A stretch of 64,000 nucleotides of DNA from Nostoc sp036917395 (GTDB lineage Bacteria; Cyanobacteriota; Cyanobacteriia; Cyanobacteriales; Nostocaceae), in assembly GCF_036917395.1 (NCBI RefSeq), contig NZ_JBALDI010000021.1, positions 26,798 through 90,797 of the forward strand. The letters run 5' to 3'. The position numbers were made by a program, and so were the translations under genes. A model generated the notes under the pieces. The model was not told the DNA's origin. It was given only the letters and a program-made list of their open reading frames with translations, and ran no database searches. Shown here one piece after another: positions 1-8,839 of the stretch. Every line of letters begins with the position of its first letter. The stretch's first letter is position 1.

Positions 1-54
1 ATTAGGCATTAGGCATTAGGCATTGGGTATTGGGCATTGGGTATTGGGTATTAG
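1..54. repeat. 7-bp short tandem repeat (ATTAGGC/ATTGGGT)
   Basis: About seven and a half head-to-tail copies of a heptamer run from the window edge: three ATTAGGC, then ATTGGGT/ATTGGGC variants. Heptameric short tandem repeats are typical of Nostoc and Anabaena intergenic DNA. The array lies just downstream of trpB and may continue beyond the window. Confidence 0.9.
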
Positions 55-68
55 TAAAAGACAGACTA

Positions 69-1310
69 CTAGTGATTCAGGATTTTGGCGACGGTTTGCA
101 CATCCTTGTCACCTCTACCAGAACAATTGATGACAATGCGGGGACTGCCTTCTAACTGAGGACAAAGGGTTTCTAGATAAGCGATCGCATGAGCAGTTTC
201 TAAGGCTGGAATAATCCCTTCTAGTTGCGAAAGTCTTTGAAATGCTTCTAAAGCTTGCTTATCAGTTACGCTGTAATATTCGGCGCGACCAAGATCCTTT
301 AAATAACTATGCTCAGGGCCAACACCGGGATAGTCTAATCCGGCGCTAATTGAATGGGCTTCGATAACTTGACCATCATCATCTTGCAGTAAATAGCTCA
401 TTGCACCGTGCAATACACCTATTTTTCCTTTTGTCAAGGTAGCAGCGTGTTTTTCTGTATCTACACCTTCACCCGCCGCCTCTACTCCAATTAGGCGAAC
501 TGAAGGTTCATGCACAAACTCTTTGAATAAGCCGATCGCATTAGAACCTCCACCCACGCAAGCCAGTAGAATATCTGGTAATCCTCCCCATTTCTCCTGT
601 GACTGAGCGCGAGTTTCTACACCAATTACAGCATGGAAATCACGCACGATTAGCGGGTAGGGATGGGGCCCTGCAACAGAACCCAGGATGTAATGGGTTG
701 TTTCCACATTCGTCACCCAATCACGGATTGCTTCAGAAGTTGCATCCTTGAGAGTTCCCGTACCTGCCTCTACTGGACGTACTTCTGCTCCCATCAACTT
801 CATCCGAAAGACGTTGAGGGCTTGGCGTTCCATATCTTGGACGCCCATGTAAATTACACATTTCAAACCAAACCGCGCACATACAGTTGCAGTCGCAACT
901 CCATGTTGACCTGCACCTGTCTCTGCGATAATCCGCTTCTTGCTCATGCGTTTAGCGAGTAACACTTGAGCCAAAGCATTATTGATTTTGTGAGCGCCTG
1001 TATGATTTAAATCTTCACGCTTTAAATAGATTTGCGCTCCCGTGCCATCTGGTCTAGCGTAGTTTGTTGTCAGGCGTTCAGCAAAATATAATGGGGTGGG
1101 TCGTCCAACATAATCGCGGAGTAAGTCTTGCAGTTCCGCTTGGAAACTTGGCTCATTGCGATATTGATGAAATGCGGTTTCTAACTCACCTAATGCAGGC
1201 ATTAAGGTTTCGGGGACGTATTTACCACCGAATTTTCCAAACCTGCCTAAAAGGTCAGGTTGCACGGTCGTAGATGAAATCGCAGTTTTGATATCTTGTA
1301 TGCTTACCAT
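69..1310 (-). CDS. trpB: Tryptophan synthase beta subunit, scytonemin cluster
   Basis: TrpB condenses indole with serine to give tryptophan in a PLP-dependent reaction and works as an alpha2beta2 complex with TrpA. The 413-residue protein has the normal family length. The PLP lysine is K108 in HTGAHKINN and the phosphate-binding GGGSN is at 253-257. A good ribosome site (AAAGGA) lies 9 nt before the ATG, supporting the start. It is the last cluster gene visible on this side; tyrP ends 49 bp upstream. No trpD is in the window and only 68 bp remain to the edge, so a trpD could follow outside. It is probably a pathway-dedicated paralogue supplying tryptophan for scytonemin, inferred from context. 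Confidence 0.96.
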   Translation of the reverse strand: MVSIQDIKTAISSTTVQPDLLGRFGKFGGKYVPETLMPALGELETAFHQYRNEPSFQAELQDLLRDYVGRPTPLYFAERLTTNYARPDGTGAQIYLKREDLNHTGAHKINNALAQVLLAKRMSKKRIIAETGAGQHGVATATVCARFGLKCVIYMGVQDMERQALNVFRMKLMGAEVRPVEAGTGTLKDATSEAIRDWVTNVETTHYILGSVAGPHPYPLIVRDFHAVIGVETRAQSQEKWGGLPDILLACVGGGSNAIGLFKEFVHEPSVRLIGVEAAGEGVDTEKHAATLTKGKIGVLHGAMSYLLQDDDGQVIEAHSISAGLDYPGVGPEHSYLKDLGRAEYYSVTDKQALEAFQRLSQLEGIIPALETAHAIAYLETLCPQLEGSPRIVINCSGRGDKDVQTVAKILNH

Positions 1311-1359
1311 AGTTCAAAATCCTTTAAACTTTAAGTATTTTTTACTCTCTTCTAACTTT

Positions 1360-2613
1360 TTAGAACTTATCCCAGAGATAAGATTCTTTTTGCGTTTTCT
1401 TTTCAGAGGTTTGGTAGATATAGCCTAGTTCCCTGTGATTCAAAACATCTATAGGGCGCACCAAATCGTCAGAGTTAAAATTTGGTAATAGGGATAGTAA
1501 ATCTCCTAAGGCCGTAGCTTTCGGGTTAGACATACCGCCGTCCCAAGGCCACATTAGGTCTTTAGGATTGTGTCCATAAGGCTGACTATGACCATCGGGA
1601 GGATAAAAATCGCTGCCTTTATGACCGTTGTCTTGCCATTGGGCCCAGAGGCGGTCTGCGTTGGCATGATGCAACCAAAACACTGGGTCATAGGGCGAAC
1701 TTGGTATATTGCTCATCGTACCCAGACTCTTAAACGTTATGGGTGTTGTAGTCGCGTTTATCTTTACCCCACCGACAAAGGCATGAATGTAGTTGTGGAT
1801 GAATCCTCCTGGCGTGACTTTACCTTGCTCATCTACAGAGATAAATCCTTCCAAAGCAGGGCGAAATAGAGAATAATCATTAAGAGCAAGGACACGCTCA
1901 ACATCTTTTTTGGGCAAAGGGTAATCACTGGCAGGAGGTAGTCGGAGAAAGCGTACAAGTGATGTACCTAAAGATGTTCCGGTATCTGGGTCAATGTTTA
2001 ATGCTGGATTCATAACCCAGCCATTTGCAGCAGCAAAAGCCCCAGGCACTGGGCCGCCTGTAAAATTCCCCTGATTTGGAATTTTGATGGTTACTCCTTG
2101 ACCGTTAGAACCAAGAAAGTCATCGTTAAAAATCACATCAAGTGCTTTGGCGTCAGTCCAATCCCAGTATGGCAGGCTAACAGTTGGGTCTACTGCTTGC
2201 AAAGCTTGTTCAAATCTGCGGATATATTCTCGATGCCAAGGGAAAAATGCGGCATTTTCATGAGCAAGTTCGTGAACGGAACCATCGGAATGTCCTTTAT
2301 GGTTATGAATCAGGCGTGTTGCCCCTAGATGTATGGCAACGAATTGGTCGTAAATACTGAGCTTGCTACCTGCGGGAATTATCGTTTTTAAGGTTTTGAT
2401 AGCTTTAACGAAAGCTGTTTTCTCTGCTGATGTCAGGTCAGTTACGTTCTTTCTTACAGCTTGGTGAGCCTGTTTTCCTGGAAAATTGTAATGCCAATGA
2501 TATTCGTATTGTCTGTGATCAGTGCGATCGTGGGCAAAGACTGTAATAGCACAGGCACTAACTAGAAGTAGGCTATAAATTAATATTTTGACGGATTTCA
2601 GCAGGAGTTTCAT
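1360..2613 (-). CDS. tyrP: Secreted tyrosinase (TyrP), scytonemin cluster
   Basis: A type-3 copper protein of 417 residues. Residues 1-27 form a signal peptide (hydrophobic core ILIYSLLLVSACAITV, then A-H-D), so the enzyme should act in the periplasm or beyond. CuA ligands are probably H95, H118 and H127 (HENAAFFPWH). CuB ligands are H273 and H277 (HNYIH) with H315/H316 (FWLHHAN). A tyrosinase gene is a known member of the Nostoc punctiforme scytonemin cluster and is proposed to take part in late oxidative steps, although its exact reaction is not established. It lies between trpA and trpB, and the trpA-tyrP gap is filled by short repeats. No strong Shine-Dalgarno is seen before the ATG. Confidence 0.94.
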   Translation of the reverse strand: MKLLLKSVKILIYSLLLVSACAITVFAHDRTDHRQYEYHWHYNFPGKQAHQAVRKNVTDLTSAEKTAFVKAIKTLKTIIPAGSKLSIYDQFVAIHLGATRLIHNHKGHSDGSVHELAHENAAFFPWHREYIRRFEQALQAVDPTVSLPYWDWTDAKALDVIFNDDFLGSNGQGVTIKIPNQGNFTGGPVPGAFAAANGWVMNPALNIDPDTGTSLGTSLVRFLRLPPASDYPLPKKDVERVLALNDYSLFRPALEGFISVDEQGKVTPGGFIHNYIHAFVGGVKINATTTPITFKSLGTMSNIPSSPYDPVFWLHHANADRLWAQWQDNGHKGSDFYPPDGHSQPYGHNPKDLMWPWDGGMSNPKATALGDLLSLLPNFNSDDLVRPIDVLNHRELGYIYQTSEKKTQKESYLWDKF

Positions 2614-2673
2614 TATCTTAATGGAAGCAGGGGGCAGGAGACAGGGGGCAGGGGGGAGAAAGAGAAATTAATC

Positions 2674-2701
2674 CCCTATTCCCTATTCCCTATTCCCTAT
2701 T
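2674..2701. repeat. 7-bp short tandem repeat (CCCTATT x4)
   Basis: Four perfect head-to-tail CCCTATT heptamers between trpA and tyrP, preceded by a G-rich stretch (GCAGGGGGCAGGAGACAGGG type). This is a typical Nostoc short tandem repeat. No regulatory role is evident. Confidence 0.9.
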
Positions 2702-2721
2702 TACTAAGTCTGCGGGTGAAT

Positions 2722-3555
2722 TTATCTCACCTCTTGAAGAGATGGACTTTCACGCTGACTTTCTGTAATGGCTGTTTTCAGTTCTTGACAAAGCTTTTCC
2801 ACGGCTTGCAATCCTTCTGTCGGGCTACCTTCAGCTAACCGTTTAACGAAGGCACTACCAACAATCACCGCATCTGCTCCCCATTCCCTTACTTGATGCG
2901 CTTGTTCTGGCCCTGAGATGCCAAAACCAACGCCAATGGGTTTATCGGTGATGCTTTGCAAATCTGTAATTAAATACTTTACACGGTCTTGGATTTGAGC
3001 GCGGACACCTGTAACACCTGTAACGCTTACCAAGTAGATAAAACCGTGAGATTGACGAGCGATCGCTTCAATTCTATCTCTAGAACTGGTAGGAGCTACG
3101 AGTAAAATTACCTCAATTCCGAAAGATGCAGCAGTTTGGATTAATTCTTCTGCTTCTTCTAAGGGCAAGTCTGGCACTACCAACCCTTGCACGCCAGCAG
3201 CGGCAATTTTTCCTAAAAATGGCTTAATACCTCGGTACAAAATGGGATTGTAGTAAGTAAATAGAATGATTGGCGCTTTTAGGTTAGGAATCTCTGTGTG
3301 CAACATTTCTAGCACTTGCTCTAATTTCGTGCCTTTTTGCAAAGCACGGGTTGCTGCTGCTTGAATTACAGGGCCATCTGCTAAAGGATCGGAGTAGGGA
3401 ACGCCCAACTCGATGAAGTCAGCACCATTGCGATCTAAGATACGTAAAGCTTCGGCAGTGGTTTCTAAGTTAGGATCGCCTGCTGTGATAAAGGGGATTA
3501 AAGCACACTGTTGGCGATCGCGTAAAGTTTGAAAGGAATCAGAGATAGAAGTCAT
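2722..3555 (-). CDS. trpA: Tryptophan synthase alpha subunit, scytonemin cluster
   Basis: TrpA cleaves indole-3-glycerol phosphate to indole and glyceraldehyde-3-phosphate. The 277-residue TIM-barrel protein has the signature FIELGVPYSDPLADGP, which places the two catalytic acids at E49 and D60, the same numbers as in enteric TrpA. The phosphate-loop motifs GVTGVR and GFGIS are present in the second half. It follows trpC and the inserted oxidoreductase gene in transcription order and precedes tyrP. A 441-bp upstream gap holds a 21-bp repeat array, so it may need its own promoter or read-through. Confidence 0.96.
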   Translation of the reverse strand: MTSISDSFQTLRDRQQCALIPFITAGDPNLETTAEALRILDRNGADFIELGVPYSDPLADGPVIQAAATRALQKGTKLEQVLEMLHTEIPNLKAPIILFTYYNPILYRGIKPFLGKIAAAGVQGLVVPDLPLEEAEELIQTAASFGIEVILLVAPTSSRDRIEAIARQSHGFIYLVSVTGVTGVRAQIQDRVKYLITDLQSITDKPIGVGFGISGPEQAHQVREWGADAVIVGSAFVKRLAEGSPTEGLQAVEKLCQELKTAITESQRESPSLQEVR

Positions 3556-3644
3556 TCTAAAAAATGGTTAATGGTTAGTTAATAGTTTTGGAAGAATCAA
3601 CATTTAGCAATTATCGATGTTCACCCTAGATTTTTTGTCGTCGA
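3556..3644. other. Intergenic DNA between trpA and the 21-bp array
   Basis: A short spacer before the 12-unit array. I see no gene or convincing terminator. Together with the array and 3897-3996 it makes a 441-bp gap inside the minus-strand gene series. Confidence 0.6.
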
Positions 3645-3896
3645 GTCTTTGAACCTCGTGAATGAGTCTTTTAGCTCCGTTAACGAGTCTTTGAACCTCG
3701 TCAACGAGTCTTTTAGCTCCGTCAACGAGTCTTTTATCTCCGTCAACGAGTCTTTTATCTCCGTCAACGAGTCTTTTATCTCCGTCAACGAGTCTTTTAG
3801 CTCCGTTAACGAGTCTTTTATCTCCGTCAACGAGTCTTTTAGCTCCGTCAACGAGTCTTTTAGCTCCGTCAACGAGTCTTTGAACTCCGTCGTCGA
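3645..3896. repeat. 21-bp tandem repeat array, 12 units
   Basis: Twelve units of exactly 21 bp, consensus GTCTTTTAGCTCCGTCAACGA, with a few variant positions (TAG/TAT/GAA near position 7; GTTA/GTCA near the end). The edge units are the most diverged. Because 21 is a multiple of three, reading frames stay open through the array in several frames. On the minus strand two frames give heptad-like peptides (LTELKDS and KRLVDGA). I treat these as by-products, not genes. The unit is not built from a 7-bp subrepeat and there are no spacers, so it is neither a heptamer array nor a CRISPR. Confidence 0.95.
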
Positions 3897-3996
3897 GTAT
3901 CAAAGCTTCATTTTTTTAGATTGGAGATTCTAGCAATAGGTAATGGTTTACAGCAAGACACAAATTAACCATGAGCGATAAATCATAAACGTTGAC

Positions 3997-4950
3997 TTAT
4001 ACAACCTGTACAACAATCTTGCCGCGCACACCCTCACCGCCTTCCTCAAACGTTTTATGCGCTTGTGCCACCTGATGAAGTGAAAAAGTCTTACTGACAA
4101 CAGGTTTGATATGACCTCGTTCAATTAGGTTTCTCAAGGCATCAAGCTTAGGACGGGTGCAATCTAAGTGTGTAAAGTGGACAGTAATATTTTTGAAAAT
4201 AGCGATGTTGAAATCACCCGTCACGCCTGTTATAGTGACAGCGCGACCATCAGCTTTTGTAACCGCCAAACTTTTAGCTAAAATTTCGCCGCCAACAGTA
4301 GTAAAGGTTACGTCAACACCTGCACCGCCTGTTTCCTGCATAATGATCTTAATAAAGTCTTCGTTGCGGTAATCGATCGCTCTGTCTGCACCGATGGACT
4401 TGACAAAATCGATATCATAATTGCCGCAGGTTGTGTAAACGTAAGCGCCTGCTGCTTTAGCTATTTGAATAGCGAATGTGCCGACACCGCCTGCACCACC
4501 ATGAATCAACACAGTTTCACCGACTTTGATATTTGCTCTAGTGATGAGTGCAGCCCATGCTGTACCCCCTGCCACAGGTACGCTAGCAGCTTCTAAATGG
4601 GATATATTTGTAGGCTTTTTGGCAATAGTTGATTCATTTGCGACATGATACTCCGCATTAGCACCACCACCTTCTTCATGTGCTATTGCATAATAAACTT
4701 CGTCACCCACCTGAAAATCCCTAACATTTTCGCCCACTGTCTCAACGACACCGGAAACGTCAAAGCCGAGAATTGCAGGCAATTTTACCCTTGGTCCAAA
4801 AATTCCTTGGCGCACCCCGCAGTCGGCTGGGTTCACGGAGGTGGCATAAACCTTGATTAAAACTTCGTTGTTCTTTGGTGTTGGTTTATCCACTTCACTT
4901 TCTACAAAGACTTCTGGACTTCCGAAGTTTGTGATCACCATCGCTTTCAT
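3997..4950 (-). CDS. Quinone-oxidoreductase-like NADP-dependent MDR protein
   Basis: A medium-chain dehydrogenase/reductase of 317 residues, the usual length for zinc-free quinone oxidoreductases. It has a GroES-like N-terminus (GFDVSGVVETVG, VGDEVYYAI) and a nucleotide-binding motif GGAGGVGTFAIQIAKAAG near residue 150. No zinc-binding cysteine cluster is visible, pointing to the QOR/zeta-crystallin group. It shares strand with and lies between trpA and trpC, where the described cluster has no such gene as far as I recall. Its substrate is unknown. It could act on a quinone-like scytonemin intermediate or be a simple insertion; both are inference. Confidence 0.85.
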   Translation of the reverse strand: MKAMVITNFGSPEVFVESEVDKPTPKNNEVLIKVYATSVNPADCGVRQGIFGPRVKLPAILGFDVSGVVETVGENVRDFQVGDEVYYAIAHEEGGGANAEYHVANESTIAKKPTNISHLEAASVPVAGGTAWAALITRANIKVGETVLIHGGAGGVGTFAIQIAKAAGAYVYTTCGNYDIDFVKSIGADRAIDYRNEDFIKIIMQETGGAGVDVTFTTVGGEILAKSLAVTKADGRAVTITGVTGDFNIAIFKNITVHFTHLDCTRPKLDALRNLIERGHIKPVVSKTFSLHQVAQAHKTFEEGGEGVRGKIVVQVV

Positions 4951-5107
4951 CCAATTGCCTCAAAGCAAAATCAGGAACAGGGAAAGGGTTTAGGGGGAAG
5001 GGAAAAGGGAAGAATTATTTTCTATGATCCCTTAAATGTCCCCTTTACCCACCTTCAGCGAGAAGCCTATTTTCGCAAAGAGCCACTCAACCGCCTTAAA
5101 AAGACTT

Positions 5108-5146
5108 ACTCTCATTCCCTCCTTTTTAAGGAGGGTTAGGGAGGAT
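5108..5146. repeat. Dispersed repeat with CCCTCC/GGAGGG hairpin at the trpC 3' end
   Basis: A palindromic stretch (CCCTCCTTTTTAAGGAGGG) followed by TTAGGGAGGATCA, a repeat type common in Nostoc. It supplies the last codons of trpC (the Asp-Pro-Pro end) and its stop codon. It could act as a weak terminator. Confidence 0.7.
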
Positions 5147-5966
5147 CAAGTGTTAGCATACGCACAGCTTGTTCTACATCACTTTGTTTAACTAAAGACT
5201 CTCCAATCAAAACTGCACGCGCACCAGCCTCAGCGACAAAAGATAAATCCGCAGGTGTATACAATCCAGATTCGCTGACGACGGTGATATCCAAACTTTG
5301 TAATTTTTGTTGGCGCTGTGCTAAAAGTTGCTGTGTTGTTCCTAAATCAAGGGTAAAATCTTCTAAATTGCGATTGTTGATTCCTACTAAACGTAAATCG
5401 TCAAGCTTTAGCACCCGATCCAGTTCAGCCAAGGTATGGACTTCCACCAGTGCATTCATGCCCAAATCATGAATTACTCGCAAAAAATCTTGGAGTTCTT
5501 GGTCTGATAAAATGGCGGCAATCAACAAAACTGCATCTGCACCCACTGTTCGTGCTAAATAAATTTGGTAGGGGTCAATGATGAACTCCTTGCACAGTAG
5601 GGGTAATGCTACTTGCGATCGCACGTTAGCAAGATTCTCAAAACTGCCTTGAAAAAACTTTTGGTCAGTCAGGACTGATAAACAAGCTGCACCACCTCGT
5701 TCATAAGCTTGAGCGATCGTTACTGGGTCAAAATCTGCGCGAATAATCCCCCGGCTGGGTGATGCCTTTTTAACCTCGGCAATTAAGCTCGGTTGGTTGG
5801 GATTTTCTTGTAAAGCAGTCAAGAAATTTCGCACAGTCGGGGCTGCATTTAACTGTTGTCGCAAGGAAGGTAAAGGCAGTTCTTGCTGCATTTTTGCAAC
5901 TTCTTGCCTTTTATGCAACACAATTTCTTCAAGAATATGGCGGGGAGGGGCAACTCGGTTAATCAT
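5136..5966 (-). CDS. trpC: Indole-3-glycerol phosphate synthase, scytonemin cluster
   Basis: TrpC closes the pyrrole ring of CdRP to give indole-3-glycerol phosphate. The 276-residue protein has IAEVKKASPSRG with E64 and K66, the catalytic lysine K126 in LLCKEFIIDPYQ, GINNRNL, and the late VVSESGL strand. It is a single-function TrpC without a TrpF fusion. A 237-bp repeat-rich gap separates it from trpE upstream. The last residues (DPP) come from a dispersed repeat, a slightly unusual C-terminus that should not affect the barrel. It is probably the scytonemin-dedicated paralogue. Confidence 0.96.
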   Translation of the reverse strand: MINRVAPPRHILEEIVLHKRQEVAKMQQELPLPSLRQQLNAAPTVRNFLTALQENPNQPSLIAEVKKASPSRGIIRADFDPVTIAQAYERGGAACLSVLTDQKFFQGSFENLANVRSQVALPLLCKEFIIDPYQIYLARTVGADAVLLIAAILSDQELQDFLRVIHDLGMNALVEVHTLAELDRVLKLDDLRLVGINNRNLEDFTLDLGTTQQLLAQRQQKLQSLDITVVSESGLYTPADLSFVAEAGARAVLIGESLVKQSDVEQAVRMLTLDPP

Positions 5967-6028
5967 AAAATACTTGACGGAATGGGGAGTGGCAGGAAAT
6001 GGGGAAATAACTAATTATTCTCGTTATT

Positions 6029-6180
6029 CTCGTTCCCAGATGGAATCTGGGAATGCATTCTGTGCAGGCTCTGCCTATCCGGTACGACTAAAAACACTCT
6101 TAAAATCATAGGCAAAAAATGCGTCTAGTTATGAGGCAAAGCCTCAGGGATGGCATTTCTATGCAGAGCATGGGAACGAG
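6029..6180. repeat. MITE-like element with 10-bp terminal inverted repeats
   Basis: The ends CTCGTTCCCA (6029-6038) and TGGGAACGAG (6171-6180) are perfect inverted repeats. Inside are two hairpins, TCCCAGA/TCTGGGA (6034-6052) and GAGGC/GCCTC (6133-6145). There is no ORF. It fills most of the trpE-trpC gap, so transcripts crossing the gap would contain these hairpins. Confidence 0.8.
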
Positions 6181-6203
6181 GCGAGACTCTTAACTTCAAA
6201 CTC

Positions 6204-8405
6204 CTAACTAATAACAGATGATTCTTTGGTTTGAGTATATGCACGCACCACATTTTTAATGATTTCCAGACCAACTTCTTCCGCTAAAGTCATGATTGAT
6301 TCTGGATGAAACTGAACGGCGGCGATGGGAAGTGTCTGATGTTCAATGCCCATAATTACGTCGTCATCAGACATCGCTGTTACTTTCAGTTCTTTTGGCA
6401 AACGTTCCGGTAGGGCAAACAATGAGTGATATCTACCGACTGTAAAAGATTGTGGTAAGTTTTTGAAGGTAACAGAATCTGAATCACTGACGAAAATCCG
6501 TGAGGATTTACCGTGTTGAGGATACTTGAGAACTCCTAATTCTCCATCAAAAGCTTCAACGATGCCTTGCAGTCCTAGACAAACTCCGAAAATAGGGATT
6601 TTGCGATGAAGAAGGGCACCGACAGTCTCTGGAACCCGAAAATCACTTGGTCTACCAGGGCCAGGAGATAAAACAACTAAGTCAGGGCGTTCTGTGTCGA
6701 ATAGCGATTCTGAGAAACCATGACGGAGTGTGGTGACACTTGCACCAGTTTGGCGAATGTAATTGGCTAGGGTATGAACAAATGAGTCTTCATAGTCTAT
6801 TAATAAGATGCGTTTGCCAGCTTCCCGACTTGAGAGGATTTTAGTTAATTTGATGGAACTCGACTGATCAATTTTCTGACTAGTTTGCTTGACACGACGA
6901 ATCGTCTCAAATAAAGCAGCACCTTTAGTAATTGTTTCTTGTTCTTCTGCTTGTGGAATGGAGTCATAAAGGACAGTAGCACCAACTCGCACTTCAGCGA
7001 TGCAGTCTTTTAATCGGATTGTCCGCAGAATTAATCCAGTATTTAAATTCCCATTGAAATTTAAATAGCCAACTGCTCCACCATACCAACGTCGAGCGCT
7101 CTTTTCATGCTGTTCAATAAAATCTATTGCGGCTCTTTTGGGTGCGCCGGTGACTGTAACCGCCCAAGTATGGCTCAAGAATGCATCTAAGGCATCAAAT
7201 TGCGATCGCAGTGTCCCCTCAACATGATCTACTGTATGAATTAAGTGGCTGTATAATTCAATTTGGCGACGACCAATCACTTGTACTGAGCCAGGTTCAC
7301 AGATTCGGGATTTGTCATTGCGATCGACATCAGTACACATCGTCAACTCAGCTTCGTCTTTGTGGGAGTTGAGTAAATGACGAATTTGCACCGCATCATC
7401 AAGAGCATCTTGTCCTCGGCTAATGGTACCACTAATTGGACAGGTTTCTACCCGCTTCCCTTCAACCCGCACAAACATTTCTGGAGATGCACCAATAAGA
7501 TATTCTCCACCTAGATTAAAAATAAATCCATAAGGACTAGGATTTATTTCTTTTAAAGTTTCAAATAACTTGCTGGGTTGGTCTTCATAGCTTTCAAAAA
7601 AGTTTTGACTAGGAACAACTTCAAATAAATCACCTCGGCGGAAATAATCGAGTGCAACCTCAACTTTTTTGGCATACTCCCCTACTTTATGGTCAGCAGT
7701 TTTATTTGGGAGAAGATGTTTTCCGCGATAATCTAGAGACTCACCTGTTCGAGGAAGATTCTTAGTACTACCATGTGCTGTTTCAAATTCATATTGGAGA
7801 CGGAATGCGCGTTGCTGATAGTAGTCAACAACTATTAATTCATCTGGCAGATAAAGCACTAAATCACGCTGATCTGTAGGACGTTCCAGACGTTGGGTAA
7901 TTGGTTCAAACTGAAAAACTAAGTCGTAACCAAACGCACCATACAATCCTAAATGCTCGTCTTCTTCACTAGTAAAAGTATATAGAATTTCCCGGATAAC
8001 AGTAAATGCTGAAGGTTGTTTACTACGTTCTTCTTCAGCGAATAATTTTTTGGCAGGTTTAACAAAGCCTACGATATGGTTATTATCTTGGGTGACTTTC
8101 TCAAGTTGTTCTGACTGGGATAAGCGCTCTAAGAGGAATGGTAAAAGGACTTGGCCGCGTTCATTCAACGCTATCAAAGTAAAAGTATTCTCCTGTGTAG
8201 CCAATTCCAATGGTGGATTGACAAATCCGATCGCCCATCTTTTGTATCTCCCTGGATATTCGTAGCTGCTCCTTAGCAAGCCTCCACGCTGAGAATTTAA
8301 GTGGAACAGAACATCTTCCAGGGCAGTGTCTATCTTCACTTCTGTCATGGAGCGATAAACAGTTACACCACCAAAGGTTTTGTAGCAATAGGAATCAAAA
8401 ATCAT
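6204..8405 (-). CDS. trpE: Fused anthranilate synthase TrpE-TrpG, scytonemin cluster
   Basis: This 733-residue fusion converts chorismate plus glutamine to anthranilate. The component I region (about 30-520) ends in the conserved chorismate-binding stretch (ISGTISRGQD, TVTGAPKRAA, YGGAVGYLNFNG). A component II class-I glutamine amidotransferase follows (about 535-725) with catalytic C609 in GVCLGLQG and H700/E702 in FHPES. The start gives MIFDSYCYKTF; M20 (MTEVKID) is a possible alternative. It heads the trpE-trpC-trpA-tyrP-trpB stretch after a 434-bp gap that holds the fourth copy of the promoter-like block seen upstream of scyA, suggesting shared control. Confidence 0.95.
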   Translation of the reverse strand: MIFDSYCYKTFGGVTVYRSMTEVKIDTALEDVLFHLNSQRGGLLRSSYEYPGRYKRWAIGFVNPPLELATQENTFTLIALNERGQVLLPFLLERLSQSEQLEKVTQDNNHIVGFVKPAKKLFAEEERSKQPSAFTVIREILYTFTSEEDEHLGLYGAFGYDLVFQFEPITQRLERPTDQRDLVLYLPDELIVVDYYQQRAFRLQYEFETAHGSTKNLPRTGESLDYRGKHLLPNKTADHKVGEYAKKVEVALDYFRRGDLFEVVPSQNFFESYEDQPSKLFETLKEINPSPYGFIFNLGGEYLIGASPEMFVRVEGKRVETCPISGTISRGQDALDDAVQIRHLLNSHKDEAELTMCTDVDRNDKSRICEPGSVQVIGRRQIELYSHLIHTVDHVEGTLRSQFDALDAFLSHTWAVTVTGAPKRAAIDFIEQHEKSARRWYGGAVGYLNFNGNLNTGLILRTIRLKDCIAEVRVGATVLYDSIPQAEEQETITKGAALFETIRRVKQTSQKIDQSSSIKLTKILSSREAGKRILLIDYEDSFVHTLANYIRQTGASVTTLRHGFSESLFDTERPDLVVLSPGPGRPSDFRVPETVGALLHRKIPIFGVCLGLQGIVEAFDGELGVLKYPQHGKSSRIFVSDSDSVTFKNLPQSFTVGRYHSLFALPERLPKELKVTAMSDDDVIMGIEHQTLPIAAVQFHPESIMTLAEEVGLEIIKNVVRAYTQTKESSVIS

Positions 8406-8839
8406 GAGTAATTTCTCTGGAGTAGTTATTAATTAGTCATTATTTAAGATAATTTGTTATTATTTATGTATAAATAAATAACAAAGTTAGATGATTTTAT
8501 TTTCATGTAATTCAATTTTTCTAATCCGCCAATTATTCCAAAAAAATATAAGTAAAGTTTTGTGTCTTATTTAAGAGTACTAGATATCAAGCAGACAATA
8601 CATTGAATAATTTTTCGATTGGGTGTCAATTTATTCGCTTTTTATACTGCTTTTCTAGTACTTTTTCTAACAAGGCTATTTAAAAGTCTTCGCCTCCCTC
8701 AAAAGTAGTAGATGCTTTCACAAGTTGGTAGCAAAAAGATTGCCTCGCATCAAACCTTTGCATTACTTAGCTACTCTGCGGAAAGGCGAAGTGCCTATAC
8801 GTTTAAAATTCACCCCTCAATTCACCACTAAAAAGAACC
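8406..8839. other. Non-coding gap between the aroB-like gene and trpE
   Basis: 434 bp that is AT-rich near trpE. It contains the promoter-like block at 8611-8645. The part nearest the aroB-like stop codon is less AT-rich, and I see no gene on either strand. The length and the block suggest a promoter for trpE and the genes after it. Confidence 0.65.
8611..8645 (-). promoter_or_regulatory. Promoter-like conserved block, copy A (upstream of trpE)
   Basis: Read towards trpE it contains AAAGCGAATAAATTGACA, followed by CCC and ATCGAAAAATTATT. The TTGACA (8629 to 8624) is a perfect sigma-70 -35 hexamer, about 219 bp before the trpE start. The same block occurs three times upstream of scyA in the same orientation relative to the gene. 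No consensus -10 is seen at 17 bp. Confidence 0.6.

Noticed and set aside
3645..3896. CRISPR array
   Set aside because: Units are head-to-tail without spacers and no cas genes are near. The same applies to the array at 41458.
3604..3933. Three small ORFs (83-99 codons) over the 21-bp array
   Set aside because: They are overlapping frames on both strands kept open only by the 21-bp period.
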